A stretch of DNA of 33,195 nucleotides from a virus, in IMG/VR virus record IMGVR_UViG_3300033153_004547, positions 1-33,195 of that record. One strand, written 5' to 3'. Below are positions 23,135 through 31,494 of this stretch, piece by piece. The stretch's first letter is position 1. Each line of letters starts with the position of its first letter. The position numbers and the translations under genes are program-made. A model generated the notes under the pieces. The model saw only the letters and a program-made list of their open reading frames with translations, ran no database searches and was not told where the DNA came from.

Positions 23135-26100
23135 TGGGAAACACAGGTCAAATAACAGGACAGACAACCACTGACACGAATGATGCCCCAAACCAGGCAT
23201 ATTGCATGGTCAAGAAAGCCTGGTCAGGAACATGGGAACCGGCCCCGTATTTGGAACCCTTGCGGGCAACCAGGGTGATTGCACCCGGCATATCAGAGGC
23301 CGTGCTTGCGTATAATTTTGGATCCATTAAAAGAGAAAAAAAGACATCATTTAAGGTTTACCAGCCCCAGGCGTTGATTGATTCATTTGTCAAAATTGTA
23401 TATTCCGGGCGGGGGAAATCGGCTGATGTTTGGTTTGGCATCATTACAGATGACAACAGGCAACCATACGGGGCCATCACAGAACCATCGGGTAAACAGT
23501 TAATGACGGCCCGTGGCCTTGAATATTTGCTTGATCGGGTCCAGATTAACACGGCCTGGGTTAAGCAGGATTCAGACATATTTGAAATTAAATGGTGCCC
23601 TGATTTTAATAAGCGGGCAAGTTATGGCCCAAAATTACTTGGCAACCGTTCATCAAGCAAGTCAACTGGTGAGGGTGCGGGCGGATCGGTTTATCATTAT
23701 AAAGATGATGGTGAAAAATGGAACCATTTAAATGTTGCGGAATATTTACTTGAGTATTTCCAGCCAGAGGGTTTGTCATCTGGTTCATCCCCAACAAAGG
23801 GCCTTTTCAAGTTGGGTGGCCAATTTCAAGCCATGGCAACCCTTGAATCAATAATTGAATATGAGGGCCAATCTGTCAAGCAATTGTTTGATGCCCTGGC
23901 ATCAAGGGAACGTGGGTTGTTCTGGTATGTTCAGCCGGACAATGACAGCCTTGTGATCTATATTGATAGTGTGCATGGCATGGCAATCAAGGATGGCGAA
24001 AAAGAATTCCCAGCCAATCAAAACATTAAAAAAAAGCTGGATTTTGATAATGATATTTATTACAAGGACCCGCAGATATTACGTTCAAGAACAAGCCGAT
24101 TTGATGAAATCAGGGTCCAGGGAAACAGAATCAAGACATGTTTTGCAATATCATTCAATGATGAGGACCTTGAGGAAGCCTGGACAATGGGGGATGATCA
24201 GGATTCCGAGCAACATATTTATGAAAACAGTCTGAGTGAACTGGAACGGCAACAGGACCAAAGGGTTGAATACAAAGACAAACGAAAAAACCAGGATGAA
24301 GATACAGACGAAGTATATGCAACCAACCGGGTTTTCAGGATGTTCAGAATCCCAAGGGATTGGGATTGGAAAGCTGGAAATGGCCTGGGCGGCCCGGATG
24401 AAGATGCCGGGGAAGCATTCCACAATGTAATTCCATTACTGGACAATAATGCCCAATTGCAATTGGATGGTGATGATATTAAAAGCCCGCCGGACGGGGG
24501 CTGGTTATGGAAAAAAAGTTTTTTAAGAAAACTGCCATTTGAACTGGAAACCAAAAAGGCCAAGGGTGAACCAGAATACAGGGATCCAATTGTCATTGTA
24601 CGGGACCCGAAAAAGGGCAACCGGTTCAAGTTTTTTGATTCTGACCACTTGACCGGTGCAACAATCAGAATGGTTGACCGTGAACTGGCCATTGATTGCC
24701 GGATGGGCATGAACCACAGATTGGCATTGAACCGTTTTGATCCTGACATTAAGATCCCCGTAACTCTTGATAAACCGGTCATTGATTATAAAACAATAAT
24801 TGCCACGGTTTTTCTTGAAACAGATGAACGGCCGGTTGTCATAGTCAAGGTCAGTGACCAGCCTGAAACCGATGCAAAAAGAACCTTGGTTATAAAGGTC
24901 CCGGACGTTGAATTTCATTATGTGGTGCCCAACACCCCAATTGATTTAAGACCAGAGGAATTAAGCGGGTCAAACATTGCGGGTTCAAAATATAGTAAAT
25001 TAATTCCTTTTAAACCCGCTTACGATGTGGCCGATGATGCCAGCATTGCTGAAATGAGGATGGCCAAATATAATGCCCATGTGGTGCGGGACGATACTGA
25101 TTTTTTGCGGGAAATTGCAATATTTGCAAAAGCCTGGTATGGATTCAACCATTCCGCAATTTCGTTTTCCCGTGAATATATAACATGCCTTGATTATCTT
25201 GGAATGTATATCAAAGATGTTCATTATGGCAACCAAAAGGTTGAATCAAACAGCATTGTTTCAAGTGTGGGCTGGAATTTCCAGAATGAAACAACAGATA
25301 TTCAAACAGATTTTGTTGAACTTGATTTTTCAAAGGCCGTGGATTTCCCTGGCATGTCAGATGCACGATCTGTTTCCAAAAAATTCAAGGGGATGCAGGG
25401 GCAGATATCAGCATTAGAGGGCCATGTAAATAATATGCCGGTAAAAATTCCCCATCCACCACCCCAGGGGGTTTCCGATTTAAAGCATGTCCACCGGGGG
25501 GATTCCGACCAATCAACATATGTGACACGTTTTGGTGACGGGATGCAAGGCCAATATAGTGACATGCTGGTTGTCCGGGCCGTGCCAAATGTAAGTGCAA
25601 TTGTTGATGGTGCATCTGATTTGGGCAATTTTGATACCTTGCAGGGTTGGAAATATTTTGGGGATGAATATAATCTGACAACGGCCCCGGACGATTACCG
25701 GTTAATGTGGCGGGTCAATGAAAACTTTGTCCCGTTCAATTTGTCCGCATACACAAGTGTTGCGGCAAATGGCGGGCCGAGTGCATTGGCCAGAGAGGGC
25801 GGGTGGATGCATGTGGTTCAACCGTCAACCCGGCAAGAATTTGAACCAAATGATGCAGACCCGATCCCCAAGAAAGTTGGCCAGATCGGTGATATTATTT
25901 ACATGGACCCAACCAACCTGAAAACCATCACAAAAGATAAAGATTTGGTGTTGGTTGAATCCATCCGGTGGGATGCCCAATTTTTCCTTGACATGTTCCA
26001 TGATGGGCCAATCTGGTTCACAAGGCGCGATTTATCAAATGCCAAGGAAAATGGTTTTACTTCCATAAAAGGTGAAATGGCCTTTGATCCCACCCTTAAA

Positions 26101-27585
26101 GATTCATCCGGCGGCCACAAGGATCACAATGCGGGCGTTTTCAGACCGTTCATATATGTCCATTATGAGGTTGATTATGAGGGGTCAATCCCCATTATTT
26201 TCCGGGACAACGTTGGGTTTGTTGATGGCATCACAATCATGGATAATGACCGGGTTCATTTATGGCAAATGGACGTTGATTCTAATGGCCTTTTATCTTT
26301 TCAGAACAATGCATCAGGTTCATTCCAAACAGCCCTGGCCTTTGATTCAGTTAATAAATCAACGAATAACACCACCACCATTTTCAGGCAGACAGATAAT
26401 ATTGCCCCAGGTGAATCATTGGTGGAGGGTTTTGCATACAGGATGACCGGATCTGATGCAGACATGTATAGATATGCAACCGGCCTGACATATGGGATAT
26501 TTTCAATTCATTCAGTTGATGTTCTTGACAATTCAGGCCGTGACAAATCATGGGATTTCCGTTTTGCGGCATTCAACGATGGTGCCAATGCGGCAACGGG
26601 TAAAATATATCCAAAGAATGTTTCAGAGGCCGCCTATCCTGGGGATCCGTTGGGCGGGGGCACCAATCCGTTCACAACAATTGACCTTGAATTTTCAGGG
26701 TGGACAGCAATTAAAATATATGATCCGGTGCATCTGAGGCAGGAAAGTGATTCTGTATATTCAACCATGGATTTTTACCGGGCAAGATCAGGTCCGGCAA
26801 TTGTCCTGGACACGGATGTTCTGGGCAGATTTGCGGCATATGGTTGGGACAGTAATTCATATGAAACATTTTGTGCAATAGAATTCAGGGTTGATGGCAC
26901 CCCTGGTGATGGTGATGCCCCTGGTTCAATTGCATTGATGGTTTCAGATGATGGCGGGACCACCTTGGAGGATCGGGTTGTCATTGAAAACACCGGCATT
27001 GTCCGACTTGAAAATGATGCCAAGTGTTGGGATGATATTATTGCACAATTCACAGAGGGTTCGAGCATCCCAGGTTTATCCGGGCCGGTTTTAAATCAGG
27101 TTACTGATGATGGGGGTGGTTCCGTTGGGGTTTATGCATATTTATTTGGCAAGGTTGGTGATCGGCATATTATATCAACCCCAGAGGTTTCACATAGTAT
27201 TAAAAAGGGTTCAACCGTTTACCCTCATATGCATTATGCGCCCACGGCAACACCCGGAACAGATGAGGTTGTCACGCTGGAAATTGAGCATTGTATTGTT
27301 AATATTGATGAACAGATCGGAAATTCAACCGTTGACTCTGATGATGTTACAATCCCGGCAAGTGGTGCCGATACAAATTATCATAGAATCCACGAATTTG
27401 CGGCAATTACCCAGTCATGCCAGGCCAATGATATTTTGCCAAGTGCCGTTTTTCTTACTAGAGGGGCACGGATGGCAACATCTGGGGCGGATGATTATGG
27501 TGATGATATATTTATTTTCAACTTGGATTTCCATTATGAAATTGATTCACAGGGAACAAGAACAAGGGACCATACAGCAAAATAA
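23134..27585 (+). CDS. Tail hub/central fibre protein (1483 residues)
   Basis: The largest gene. Residues 70-150 resemble the beta-barrel of baseplate hub proteins (DSFVKIVYSGRGKSADVWFG, then GKQLMTARGLEYLLDRVQI). Residues 230-350 continue the hub (GQSVKQLFDALASRERGLFWYV, IYIDSVHG). A charged coiled segment follows (LSELERQQDQRVEYKDKRKN). After about residue 870 the sequence becomes fibre-like with several beta domains. The last 120 residues form a terminal domain with HMH at 1365-1367, a DILPSAVFLTRGAR strand and DFHYEID near 1465, a pattern I associate with C-terminal domains of phage fibres. The protein probably combines tail-tip structure and receptor binding. Confidence 0.7.
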   Translation: MGNTGQITGQTTTDTNDAPNQAYCMVKKAWSGTWEPAPYLEPLRATRVIAPGISEAVLAYNFGSIKREKKTSFKVYQPQALIDSFVKIVYSGRGKSADVWFGIITDDNRQPYGAITEPSGKQLMTARGLEYLLDRVQINTAWVKQDSDIFEIKWCPDFNKRASYGPKLLGNRSSSKSTGEGAGGSVYHYKDDGEKWNHLNVAEYLLEYFQPEGLSSGSSPTKGLFKLGGQFQAMATLESIIEYEGQSVKQLFDALASRERGLFWYVQPDNDSLVIYIDSVHGMAIKDGEKEFPANQNIKKKLDFDNDIYYKDPQILRSRTSRFDEIRVQGNRIKTCFAISFNDEDLEEAWTMGDDQDSEQHIYENSLSELERQQDQRVEYKDKRKNQDEDTDEVYATNRVFRMFRIPRDWDWKAGNGLGGPDEDAGEAFHNVIPLLDNNAQLQLDGDDIKSPPDGGWLWKKSFLRKLPFELETKKAKGEPEYRDPIVIVRDPKKGNRFKFFDSDHLTGATIRMVDRELAIDCRMGMNHRLALNRFDPDIKIPVTLDKPVIDYKTIIATVFLETDERPVVIVKVSDQPETDAKRTLVIKVPDVEFHYVVPNTPIDLRPEELSGSNIAGSKYSKLIPFKPAYDVADDASIAEMRMAKYNAHVVRDDTDFLREIAIFAKAWYGFNHSAISFSREYITCLDYLGMYIKDVHYGNQKVESNSIVSSVGWNFQNETTDIQTDFVELDFSKAVDFPGMSDARSVSKKFKGMQGQISALEGHVNNMPVKIPHPPPQGVSDLKHVHRGDSDQSTYVTRFGDGMQGQYSDMLVVRAVPNVSAIVDGASDLGNFDTLQGWKYFGDEYNLTTAPDDYRLMWRVNENFVPFNLSAYTSVAANGGPSALAREGGWMHVVQPSTRQEFEPNDADPIPKKVGQIGDIIYMDPTNLKTITKDKDLVLVESIRWDAQFFLDMFHDGPIWFTRRDLSNAKENGFTSIKGEMAFDPTLKDSSGGHKDHNAGVFRPFIYVHYEVDYEGSIPIIFRDNVGFVDGITIMDNDRVHLWQMDVDSNGLLSFQNNASGSFQTALAFDSVNKSTNNTTTIFRQTDNIAPGESLVEGFAYRMTGSDADMYRYATGLTYGIFSIHSVDVLDNSGRDKSWDFRFAAFNDGANAATGKIYPKNVSEAAYPGDPLGGGTNPFTTIDLEFSGWTAIKIYDPVHLRQESDSVYSTMDFYRARSGPAIVLDTDVLGRFAAYGWDSNSYETFCAIEFRVDGTPGDGDAPGSIALMVSDDGGTTLEDRVVIENTGIVRLENDAKCWDDIIAQFTEGSSIPGLSGPVLNQVTDDGGGSVGVYAYLFGKVGDRHIISTPEVSHSIKKGSTVYPHMHYAPTATPGTDEVVTLEIEHCIVNIDEQIGNSTVDSDDVTIPASGADTNYHRIHEFAAITQSCQANDILPSAVFLTRGARMATSGADDYGDDIFIFNLDFHYEIDSQGTRTRDHTAK

Positions 27586-27594
27586 AGGGGCAAT

Positions 27595-27780
27595 ATGCCA
27601 GATGGAGTGGTCGAAATGAGCGTAAATTTTACATGCGAAATATGCGGAGAAGATTTTGACATTTGTTGTGTAAGATTTCAATATTCAGACTCAGACGGCG
27701 ATACAATTAAATCGATTTGTAATACATGTTATCCTGATTTTTTTCAATATTTAGTTGATTTATATAAAGCAACATTATAA
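27595..27780 (+). CDS. Small Cys-rich protein
   Basis: A 61-residue protein with TCEIC (C-x2-C), CC a few residues later and ICNTC (C-x2-C) near residue 45, suggesting a single zinc site. The rest is acidic and aromatic. ATG 27595 follows AAAGGGG; ATG 27616, after GGAG, is an equally good in-frame start giving 54 residues. The function is unknown. It is more AT-rich than the tail genes and is probably not a virion protein. Confidence 0.55.
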   Translation: MPDGVVEMSVNFTCEICGEDFDICCVRFQYSDSDGDTIKSICNTCYPDFFQYLVDLYKATL

Positions 27781-27789
27781 ACTGAAAAC

Positions 27790-28005
27790 ATGGATCCAGT
27801 TGTAATAAAAAGCCGTTCAACCGTTGGGGCATTAAAGCCAGGCAACATGTTCAAATCTGGGGGTGACATTTTTATTGTTGTTGATCGGCCCGAATGGTTC
27901 AAATTCAAATATAATGATGATGTTTTGGTTGTCAATTATCGAACAGGTGAAATGCAAGCCCATTTGAAACAATCGGTTTGCATTGTTTTAGAACATCCAT
28001 ATTAA
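27790..28005 (+). CDS. Small hypothetical protein, possibly beta-barrel
   Basis: A 71-residue protein not recognised. It alternates strands and turns (VGALKPGNMFKSGGDIFIVVDRP, then FKFKYNDDVLVVNYRTGEM, SVCIVLEHPY), with the look of a small SH3-like barrel. It has no obvious ribosome site. The neighbours at 27595 and 28016 are also small and unknown, so the three may be a moron cluster between the tail genes and the terminator. Confidence 0.5.
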   Translation: MDPVVIKSRSTVGALKPGNMFKSGGDIFIVVDRPEWFKFKYNDDVLVVNYRTGEMQAHLKQSVCIVLEHPY

Positions 28006-28015
28006 GGAAAAGAAA

Positions 28016-28372
28016 ATGGAAAATGGAAAAGAAGAAAAGAGAATGACCAGGGCGGAACACATGGCAACAGACGAACAATTCTGGGTTTTTTGCCGGGAAT
28101 TACATGCCCAGGGTGTTGGAAAGCAATCAATTCTTAAAATGGCCGATTTCATCAAGGAAAGTGAATCATTCAAAGAGGGAAAACCAACCTTGAAAGCGGT
28201 TGAACGTGCAAATGCAGCACTTGAAAAATCAGTTGTAGAGGCATTATGTACGGACCCAAGAACAATGTCAGTTGATCCAGAGTTATTTCCTGTTATAAAA
28301 AAGCACATTGATCGTTTAGAATCATTGTTGCATGATTTAAAGAACCCGCCAAAGAAAAAAGAACCATCTTGA
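28016..28372 (+). CDS. Hypothetical helical protein
   Basis: A 118-residue, largely helical protein with a purine-rich AAGGAAAAGAAA leader. Visible features are RAEHMATDEQFWVFCRELHAQGVGK, a helical middle (TLKAVERANAALEKSVVEAL) and a Lys/Pro-rich tail (KNPPKKKEPS). No motif was recognised. It is the last gene before a strong terminator and so ends the late transcription unit. Confidence 0.55.
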   Translation: MENGKEEKRMTRAEHMATDEQFWVFCRELHAQGVGKQSILKMADFIKESESFKEGKPTLKAVERANAALEKSVVEALCTDPRTMSVDPELFPVIKKHIDRLESLLHDLKNPPKKKEPS

Positions 28373-28390
28373 TGGGAATTCTTTTCCATG

Positions 28391-28417
28391 CCCCTGGTAT
28401 GTTCCAGGGGTTTTTTT
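28391..28417 (+). terminator. Strong intrinsic terminator ending the late operon
   Basis: CCCCTGG (28391-28397) pairs perfectly with CCAGGGG (28404-28410) around a 6-base loop, followed by seven T residues (28411-28417). It lies 19 bases after the stop of the preceding gene, a textbook position. Confidence 0.92.
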
Positions 28418-28447
28418 ATGTTTTTCAATATAATTCGTGGATTTATT

Positions 28448-28475
28448 TTGACATCCAACCGATAATGACTATAAT
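28448..28475 (+). promoter_or_regulatory. Consensus sigma70-type promoter (TTGACA-16-TATAAT)
   Basis: TTGACA at 28448-28453 and TATAAT at 28470-28475 match both consensus hexamers exactly, with a 16-base spacer, in non-coding DNA just after a strong terminator. Initiation is expected near 28482. It is the best promoter in the window and would drive the operon from 28569 to the right edge. Confidence 0.8.
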
Positions 28476-28481
28476 ACCAAT

Positions 28482-28550
28482 CAAACAAAACCGGCCGGAA
28501 CATCACAAGCAATTTGCCCAGGTTGACCCGGCTGGTTTTCCTGGGTTTTT
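28482..28550 (+). ncRNA. Candidate ~70-nt terminated leader or small RNA
   Basis: The stretch between the consensus promoter and the terminator at 28517-28550 would give a transcript of about 70 bases ending in a U-rich hairpin. It has no ORF of its own with a ribosome site. It parallels the unit at 3886-4018. Identity as small RNA versus regulated leader is open. Confidence 0.4.
28517..28550 (+). terminator. Intrinsic terminator or attenuator just after the promoter
   Basis: CCCAGG (28517-28522) pairs with CCTGGG (28540-28545), with an inner ACC/GGT pairing in the loop, followed by TTTTTCTTTT. It lies about 35 bases after the expected start of transcription and 19 bases before the first gene of the operon. 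Confidence 0.7.
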
Positions 28551-28568
28551 CTTTTGAAAGGGACCAAA

Positions 28569-28937
28569 ATGGAAACAGAAATCCAAGAAAATGACTTAAA
28601 AAAAATCTTTTTGGCAGTTGAACCCACGTTCAACTTGAAACCACTTCCATCCAATAACCCTATTGAATGTATTTCCGCAATGTCAGAGGGCAACCCAGGC
28701 GGCCTTAGTGTGATGATGCAGATTGTTGAATTGATACAATCTAAAATATCCAGTGAAAACATGCAATCTTTATTTATAAGCATTGCCTTGCAGTTAATGT
28801 ATAATGCTGGAATTACTGGATCAAGAATCTGGTTGGGTTATAAGGATCTTTGTGAATGTGATTTGATTGCTTTTCTGACCCGATTAATTACAGACACAAA
28901 AATGTTTATTCGACAAATAAGGGATTTACCACAGTAA
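28569..28937 (+). CDS. Hypothetical first gene of the right-hand operon
   Basis: A 122-residue protein, not recognised. ATG 28569 has AAAGGGA upstream; the in-frame TTG at 28554 is less likely because it overlaps the terminator tail. The protein is helical with scattered hydrophobic segments (GGLSVMMQIVELIQSKI, MQSLFISIALQLMYNAGI) and Cys residues (LCECDL). Being first after a strong promoter and attenuator, it is a candidate early or regulatory product, but no DNA-binding motif is visible. Confidence 0.6.
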   Translation: METEIQENDLKKIFLAVEPTFNLKPLPSNNPIECISAMSEGNPGGLSVMMQIVELIQSKISSENMQSLFISIALQLMYNAGITGSRIWLGYKDLCECDLIAFLTRLITDTKMFIRQIRDLPQ

Positions 28938-28996
28938 TATAACAGGGGGGATGCGATTATGGACAGGGATGCAGGAATCCTGACCATATATAAACC

Positions 28997-29023
28997 GGGC
29001 ACATGGATTGTTTCCATGTGCCC
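28997..29023 (+). other. Perfect 10-bp hairpin
   Basis: GGGCACATGG (28997-29006) and CCATGTGCCC (29014-29023) pair perfectly around a 7-base loop (ATTGTTT). No clear T-tract follows (TGGTCCCTTTAT), so it is not a standard terminator. It lies between genes if the next gene starts at 29049. It could be a processing site, an mRNA-stabilising stem or a protein-binding element. Confidence 0.7.
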
Positions 29024-29048
29024 TGGTCCCTTTATAGGTGGGGGTGTT

Positions 29049-29192
29049 ATGATAATTGATTGGTTAAAAGAATTATATGATTACAGCCCATTCCTTGGAT
29101 GGTGTTTGATTGCTGTTTGGTCCATTTTCTGGGGTTGGGTTTTTTCACCATATGGCCCTGGTGGATATTACAAGATTGGGGGCCTGAAATGA
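29049..29192 (+). CDS. Small single-pass membrane protein
   Basis: A 47-residue protein with one hydrophobic aromatic segment (FLGWCLIAVWSIFWGWVFSPYG). ATG 29049 is preceded by a G-rich GGTGGGGGTG site. An in-frame ATG at 28959, also with a G-rich site, would add 30 residues but would place the perfect hairpin at 28997-29023 inside the coding region, so I prefer the shorter form. Function unknown; small membrane proteins early in phage operons often act in exclusion or lysis control. The stop overlaps the next ATG (ATGA). Confidence 0.5.
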   Translation: MIIDWLKELYDYSPFLGWCLIAVWSIFWGWVFSPYGPGGYYKIGGLK

Positions 29193-29629
29193 TAGAAACC
29201 CGGACCAACCAGGAAATTTTATCTGAATTCCTGGAAATATATCAGGAATATTTTGGCCCCTGGGAAACCGTTTTCAATATTGAAACCATTGGTGCCAGGG
29301 CAAGAATGCTGGCCTTTGCAACAAAGTTTGTTGGCCTTGACATGATCAAGGTGTTTGAAGATGTTTCAATCAATCCGAATTGTGGGAAAAAACCCAGGTT
29401 GCAACCGTTCATTCAGGTCCTTGACGTTATTAATAAAAAACGGGAAGCCTTTGAACGTGAAAAAGAACGGGCCATTTTGGATAAAAAAGAAACAGCCAGG
29501 CGGGCAAGGATCAAGCTGGAATTGGAACAAAACGGGGAATGTTTAAAAGGGTGCAATGCATTTTTACTGAAAAATAAAACCGGGGAATTATATTGCCCGA
29601 TTTGCGAAAGGGACAAATATGTCAACTAA
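29189..29629 (+). CDS. Hypothetical protein with C-terminal zinc finger
   Basis: A 146-residue protein starting at ATG 29189, which overlaps the membrane protein stop. The N-terminal half is helical (TNQEILSEFLEIYQEYFG, GARARMLAFATKFVG). The centre is a highly charged helix (KKREAFEREKERAILDKKE), and the C-terminus has four cysteines in zinc-ribbon spacing (ECLKGC, then LYCPICERD). The function is unknown; a DNA- or protein-binding role is possible. It overlaps the DUF5131 gene by 11 bases. Confidence 0.6.
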   Translation: MIETRTNQEILSEFLEIYQEYFGPWETVFNIETIGARARMLAFATKFVGLDMIKVFEDVSINPNCGKKPRLQPFIQVLDVINKKREAFEREKERAILDKKETARRARIKLELEQNGECLKGCNAFLLKNKTGELYCPICERDKYVN

Positions 29630-30389
29630 AATTCAATGGTGTGATGAAACATGGAATCCAGTGACGGGTTGCAACCCGGTTGGCCCTGGATGTAAAAATT
29701 GTTATGCGGCCAAAATGGCATTGCGGTTGAAAGCCATGGGCCAGGCAAAATATAAAAACGGGTTTGAAGTCACTTTCCATGAAAAATGCCTGGGGGAACC
29801 TGCCAAGTGGAAAAAGCCAAAAAAGGTTTTTGTTTGTTCCATGGGGGATCTGTTACACCGGAGAGTGAAAAACAAGGACATCCACAAAATATTCCAGGTC
29901 ATTTCTGAAAACCAGCACCATAAATTCATTATATGCACAAAGCGGCCGGAACGGTTAAGGCAAATATTATTTGCCTGGTTATATGTGAACCCACCCCTGG
30001 ACAATGTTATTTTCCTGACCAGTGTTGAAAATCAGGAAACATATAATAAACGGGTTTATGATCTTGTGAAATGCAAAAAGTTTTTCCATGGGAGGATTAA
30101 TATTGGGGTTTCAATGGAACCTTTAATTGGCCCGGTTGAAATGTATTTGGATTTCACAGATGATTACCCACTTGATTGGATCATCCTGGGTGGTGAAACC
30201 GGGCATGATTCCAGGTTCATGGCCGCACCCTGGGCGGAATCCATCAGGAACCAGGCCAAGGATGCAGGTGTCCCGTTCTTTTTCAAGTCCTGGGGATCCG
30301 GCTGGAAATTTGAAGTTGAACAGGAAAAATTCCATATGAATGGTGTTGCGTATCAGGAATTTCCAGAGGTTTTCCGTGCCGTTGTTTAA
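29619..30389 (+). CDS. DUF5131 (Gp37/Gp68) family protein
   Basis: A 256-residue protein with the hallmark N-terminus of the phage Gp37/Gp68 family: IQWCDETWNPVTGC, then PGCKNCYA, giving C18-x6-C25-x2-C28. Further family features are KKVFVCSMGDLLH, KFIICTKRPERL, FLTSVENQETYNKRV, GVSMEPLIGP, WIILGGETGHDSR and GVPFFFKSWG. The cysteine cluster suggests an iron-sulfur or radical-SAM-like enzyme, but the reaction is not known to me. Such genes are common phage cargo. It overlaps both neighbours, so it is part of the operon. Confidence 0.88.
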   Translation: MSTKIQWCDETWNPVTGCNPVGPGCKNCYAAKMALRLKAMGQAKYKNGFEVTFHEKCLGEPAKWKKPKKVFVCSMGDLLHRRVKNKDIHKIFQVISENQHHKFIICTKRPERLRQILFAWLYVNPPLDNVIFLTSVENQETYNKRVYDLVKCKKFFHGRINIGVSMEPLIGPVEMYLDFTDDYPLDWIILGGETGHDSRFMAAPWAESIRNQAKDAGVPFFFKSWGSGWKFEVEQEKFHMNGVAYQEFPEVFRAVV

Positions 30390-30720
30390 AATCCATTATA
30401 TATGCCCGGAATGCCAGCACGTTTATTTGTTGACCAGGTTTGAAAAGCCGGTTTTTAATTATGCATTAAAATGTCAATGCGGGAAAAAAATCATATTCAA
30501 CAAAGAATTGACAAGTGCGGTATATAGAATATTACGGGCGGACATTGTTGGGGATGGTTGCATTGATGTGGCCAACAAATTTGAAAAATCAGATTTTGAG
30601 AAATTTGACGATTACTGCCAGAATGAAAAAAAAGGGTTGTTACCAGATGCCCAAGATACCCAAGATACTGATTGGGATGGTGATTGGGAAACCAAGGGTG
30701 GTGGACCAATCACACCATAA
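30376..30720 (+). CDS. Zinc-ribbon protein with acidic tail
   Basis: A 114-residue protein. GTG 30376 is chosen because AGAGGT lies 5-6 bases upstream; this start overlaps the DUF5131 stop by 14 bases. A two-knuckle zinc ribbon is clear: YICPECQHVYLL and LKCQCGKKI, 20-25 residues apart. The tail is acidic (DAQDTQDTDWDGDWETKGG). It could bind nucleic acid or a polymerase; the actual role is unknown. Confidence 0.6.
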   Translation: MPLFKIHYICPECQHVYLLTRFEKPVFNYALKCQCGKKIIFNKELTSAVYRILRADIVGDGCIDVANKFEKSDFEKFDDYCQNEKKGLLPDAQDTQDTDWDGDWETKGGGPITP

Positions 30721-30735
30721 CAAAAGGGGGACCAA

Positions 30736-30924
30736 ATGAAAGCATCAATCACCATTAACATTTCAAACCAATTCGATTCCATTAAAGCACAGGATTTAAT
30801 GGACCCGAAACAAAGAATGTTTCCATCGGTTGGCCGAGCAAAAAAACTGATTGAATCATGGCCCGGCAAAATTAAAACCAGGGTTCACAAAGAATCCAGA
30901 ACAATCCGGCTTTATCCGGTTTAA
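30736..30924 (+). CDS. Small basic protein, unknown function
   Basis: A 62-residue basic protein with an AAGGGGG site upstream. It reads KASITINISNQFDSIKAQ, then RAKKLIESWPGKIKTRVHK, and ends with strand SRTIRLYPV. The alpha-beta layout with a basic second half could bind nucleic acid. No family recognised. Confidence 0.5.
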   Translation: MKASITINISNQFDSIKAQDLMDPKQRMFPSVGRAKKLIESWPGKIKTRVHKESRTIRLYPV

Positions 30925-30936
30925 TGGAGGTTTCAC

Positions 30937-31494
30937 TTGCACGAAAAAACCACTAATCTAATCAAGTTTATCGACAGCAAAGCCAACAAAAAAGGCATTA
31001 TCAAAAAGATTGAAGCCCGGATCCTGACAAGAGAGGTCCGGGATTTGGGTGAATCCTTTGCAACATTGCGGGCGGACAGAACTGCCATTATTGACCAGGC
31101 CAATGTTCAGTTAAAGGGCATGGCCGCAAAAATTGATGATTTGGAGGCCCAGGCCGGGCGTGATGGCCGTGAAATAGTGGAGGCCAAGGAAACCATTGAG
31201 GCCGCAAAAAGGGCCATTGAACGTGCCAGGGGCAAGATTGAAGCCCTTGAAATGGATCCAAACCGTAAGGCCATGAAAAAATTGCGGACAGAAATTTATA
31301 GCCTGAAAGCCGAATTGGCCGCAAGGTTTGAAAACACCCCTGGATTCAACAAACTGTTTGGCATGATGCTGGAAATGTATGAACAAATAATTGGGCCAAT
31401 TGTGGTGCCCATCCAACCAGAAGCCAAGGAACCTGAAAACAAAGAAACGGCGGATGAAAATGCGAACAAAAACAGTGTTAACAAATTGCCGTAA
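30937..31494 (+). CDS. Coiled-coil protein
   Basis: A 185-residue protein with a TTG start, fixed by a perfect GGAGG 6 bases upstream. Residues 20-130 are a continuous heptad-rich helix (AIIDQANVQLKGMAAKIDDL, EAKETIEAAKRAIERARGKI, MKKLRTEIYSLKAELAARF). A short hydrophobic helix (FNKLFGMMLEMYEQIIGP) and a disordered Lys/Glu/Asn tail (ETADENANKNSVNKLP) follow. Likely oligomeric and cytoplasmic; the function is unknown. It overlaps the next Cys-rich gene by 35 bases. Confidence 0.6.
   Translation: MHEKTTNLIKFIDSKANKKGIIKKIEARILTREVRDLGESFATLRADRTAIIDQANVQLKGMAAKIDDLEAQAGRDGREIVEAKETIEAAKRAIERARGKIEALEMDPNRKAMKKLRTEIYSLKAELAARFENTPGFNKLFGMMLEMYEQIIGPIVVPIQPEAKEPENKETADENANKNSVNKLP

Noticed and set aside
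24219-24782. 187-residue minus-strand ORF and similar long reverse ORFs (for example 6217-6723).
   Set aside because: They lie wholly inside well-supported forward genes, have no ribosome sites or recognisable motifs, and follow from codon bias on the other strand.
3942-28498. Shared TCAAAC...CCGGCCGG string in both leader regions (3942-3955 and 28481-28498) as a common operator.
   Set aside because: CCGGCCGG occurs repeatedly in ordinary genes of this window, so the match is likely background.
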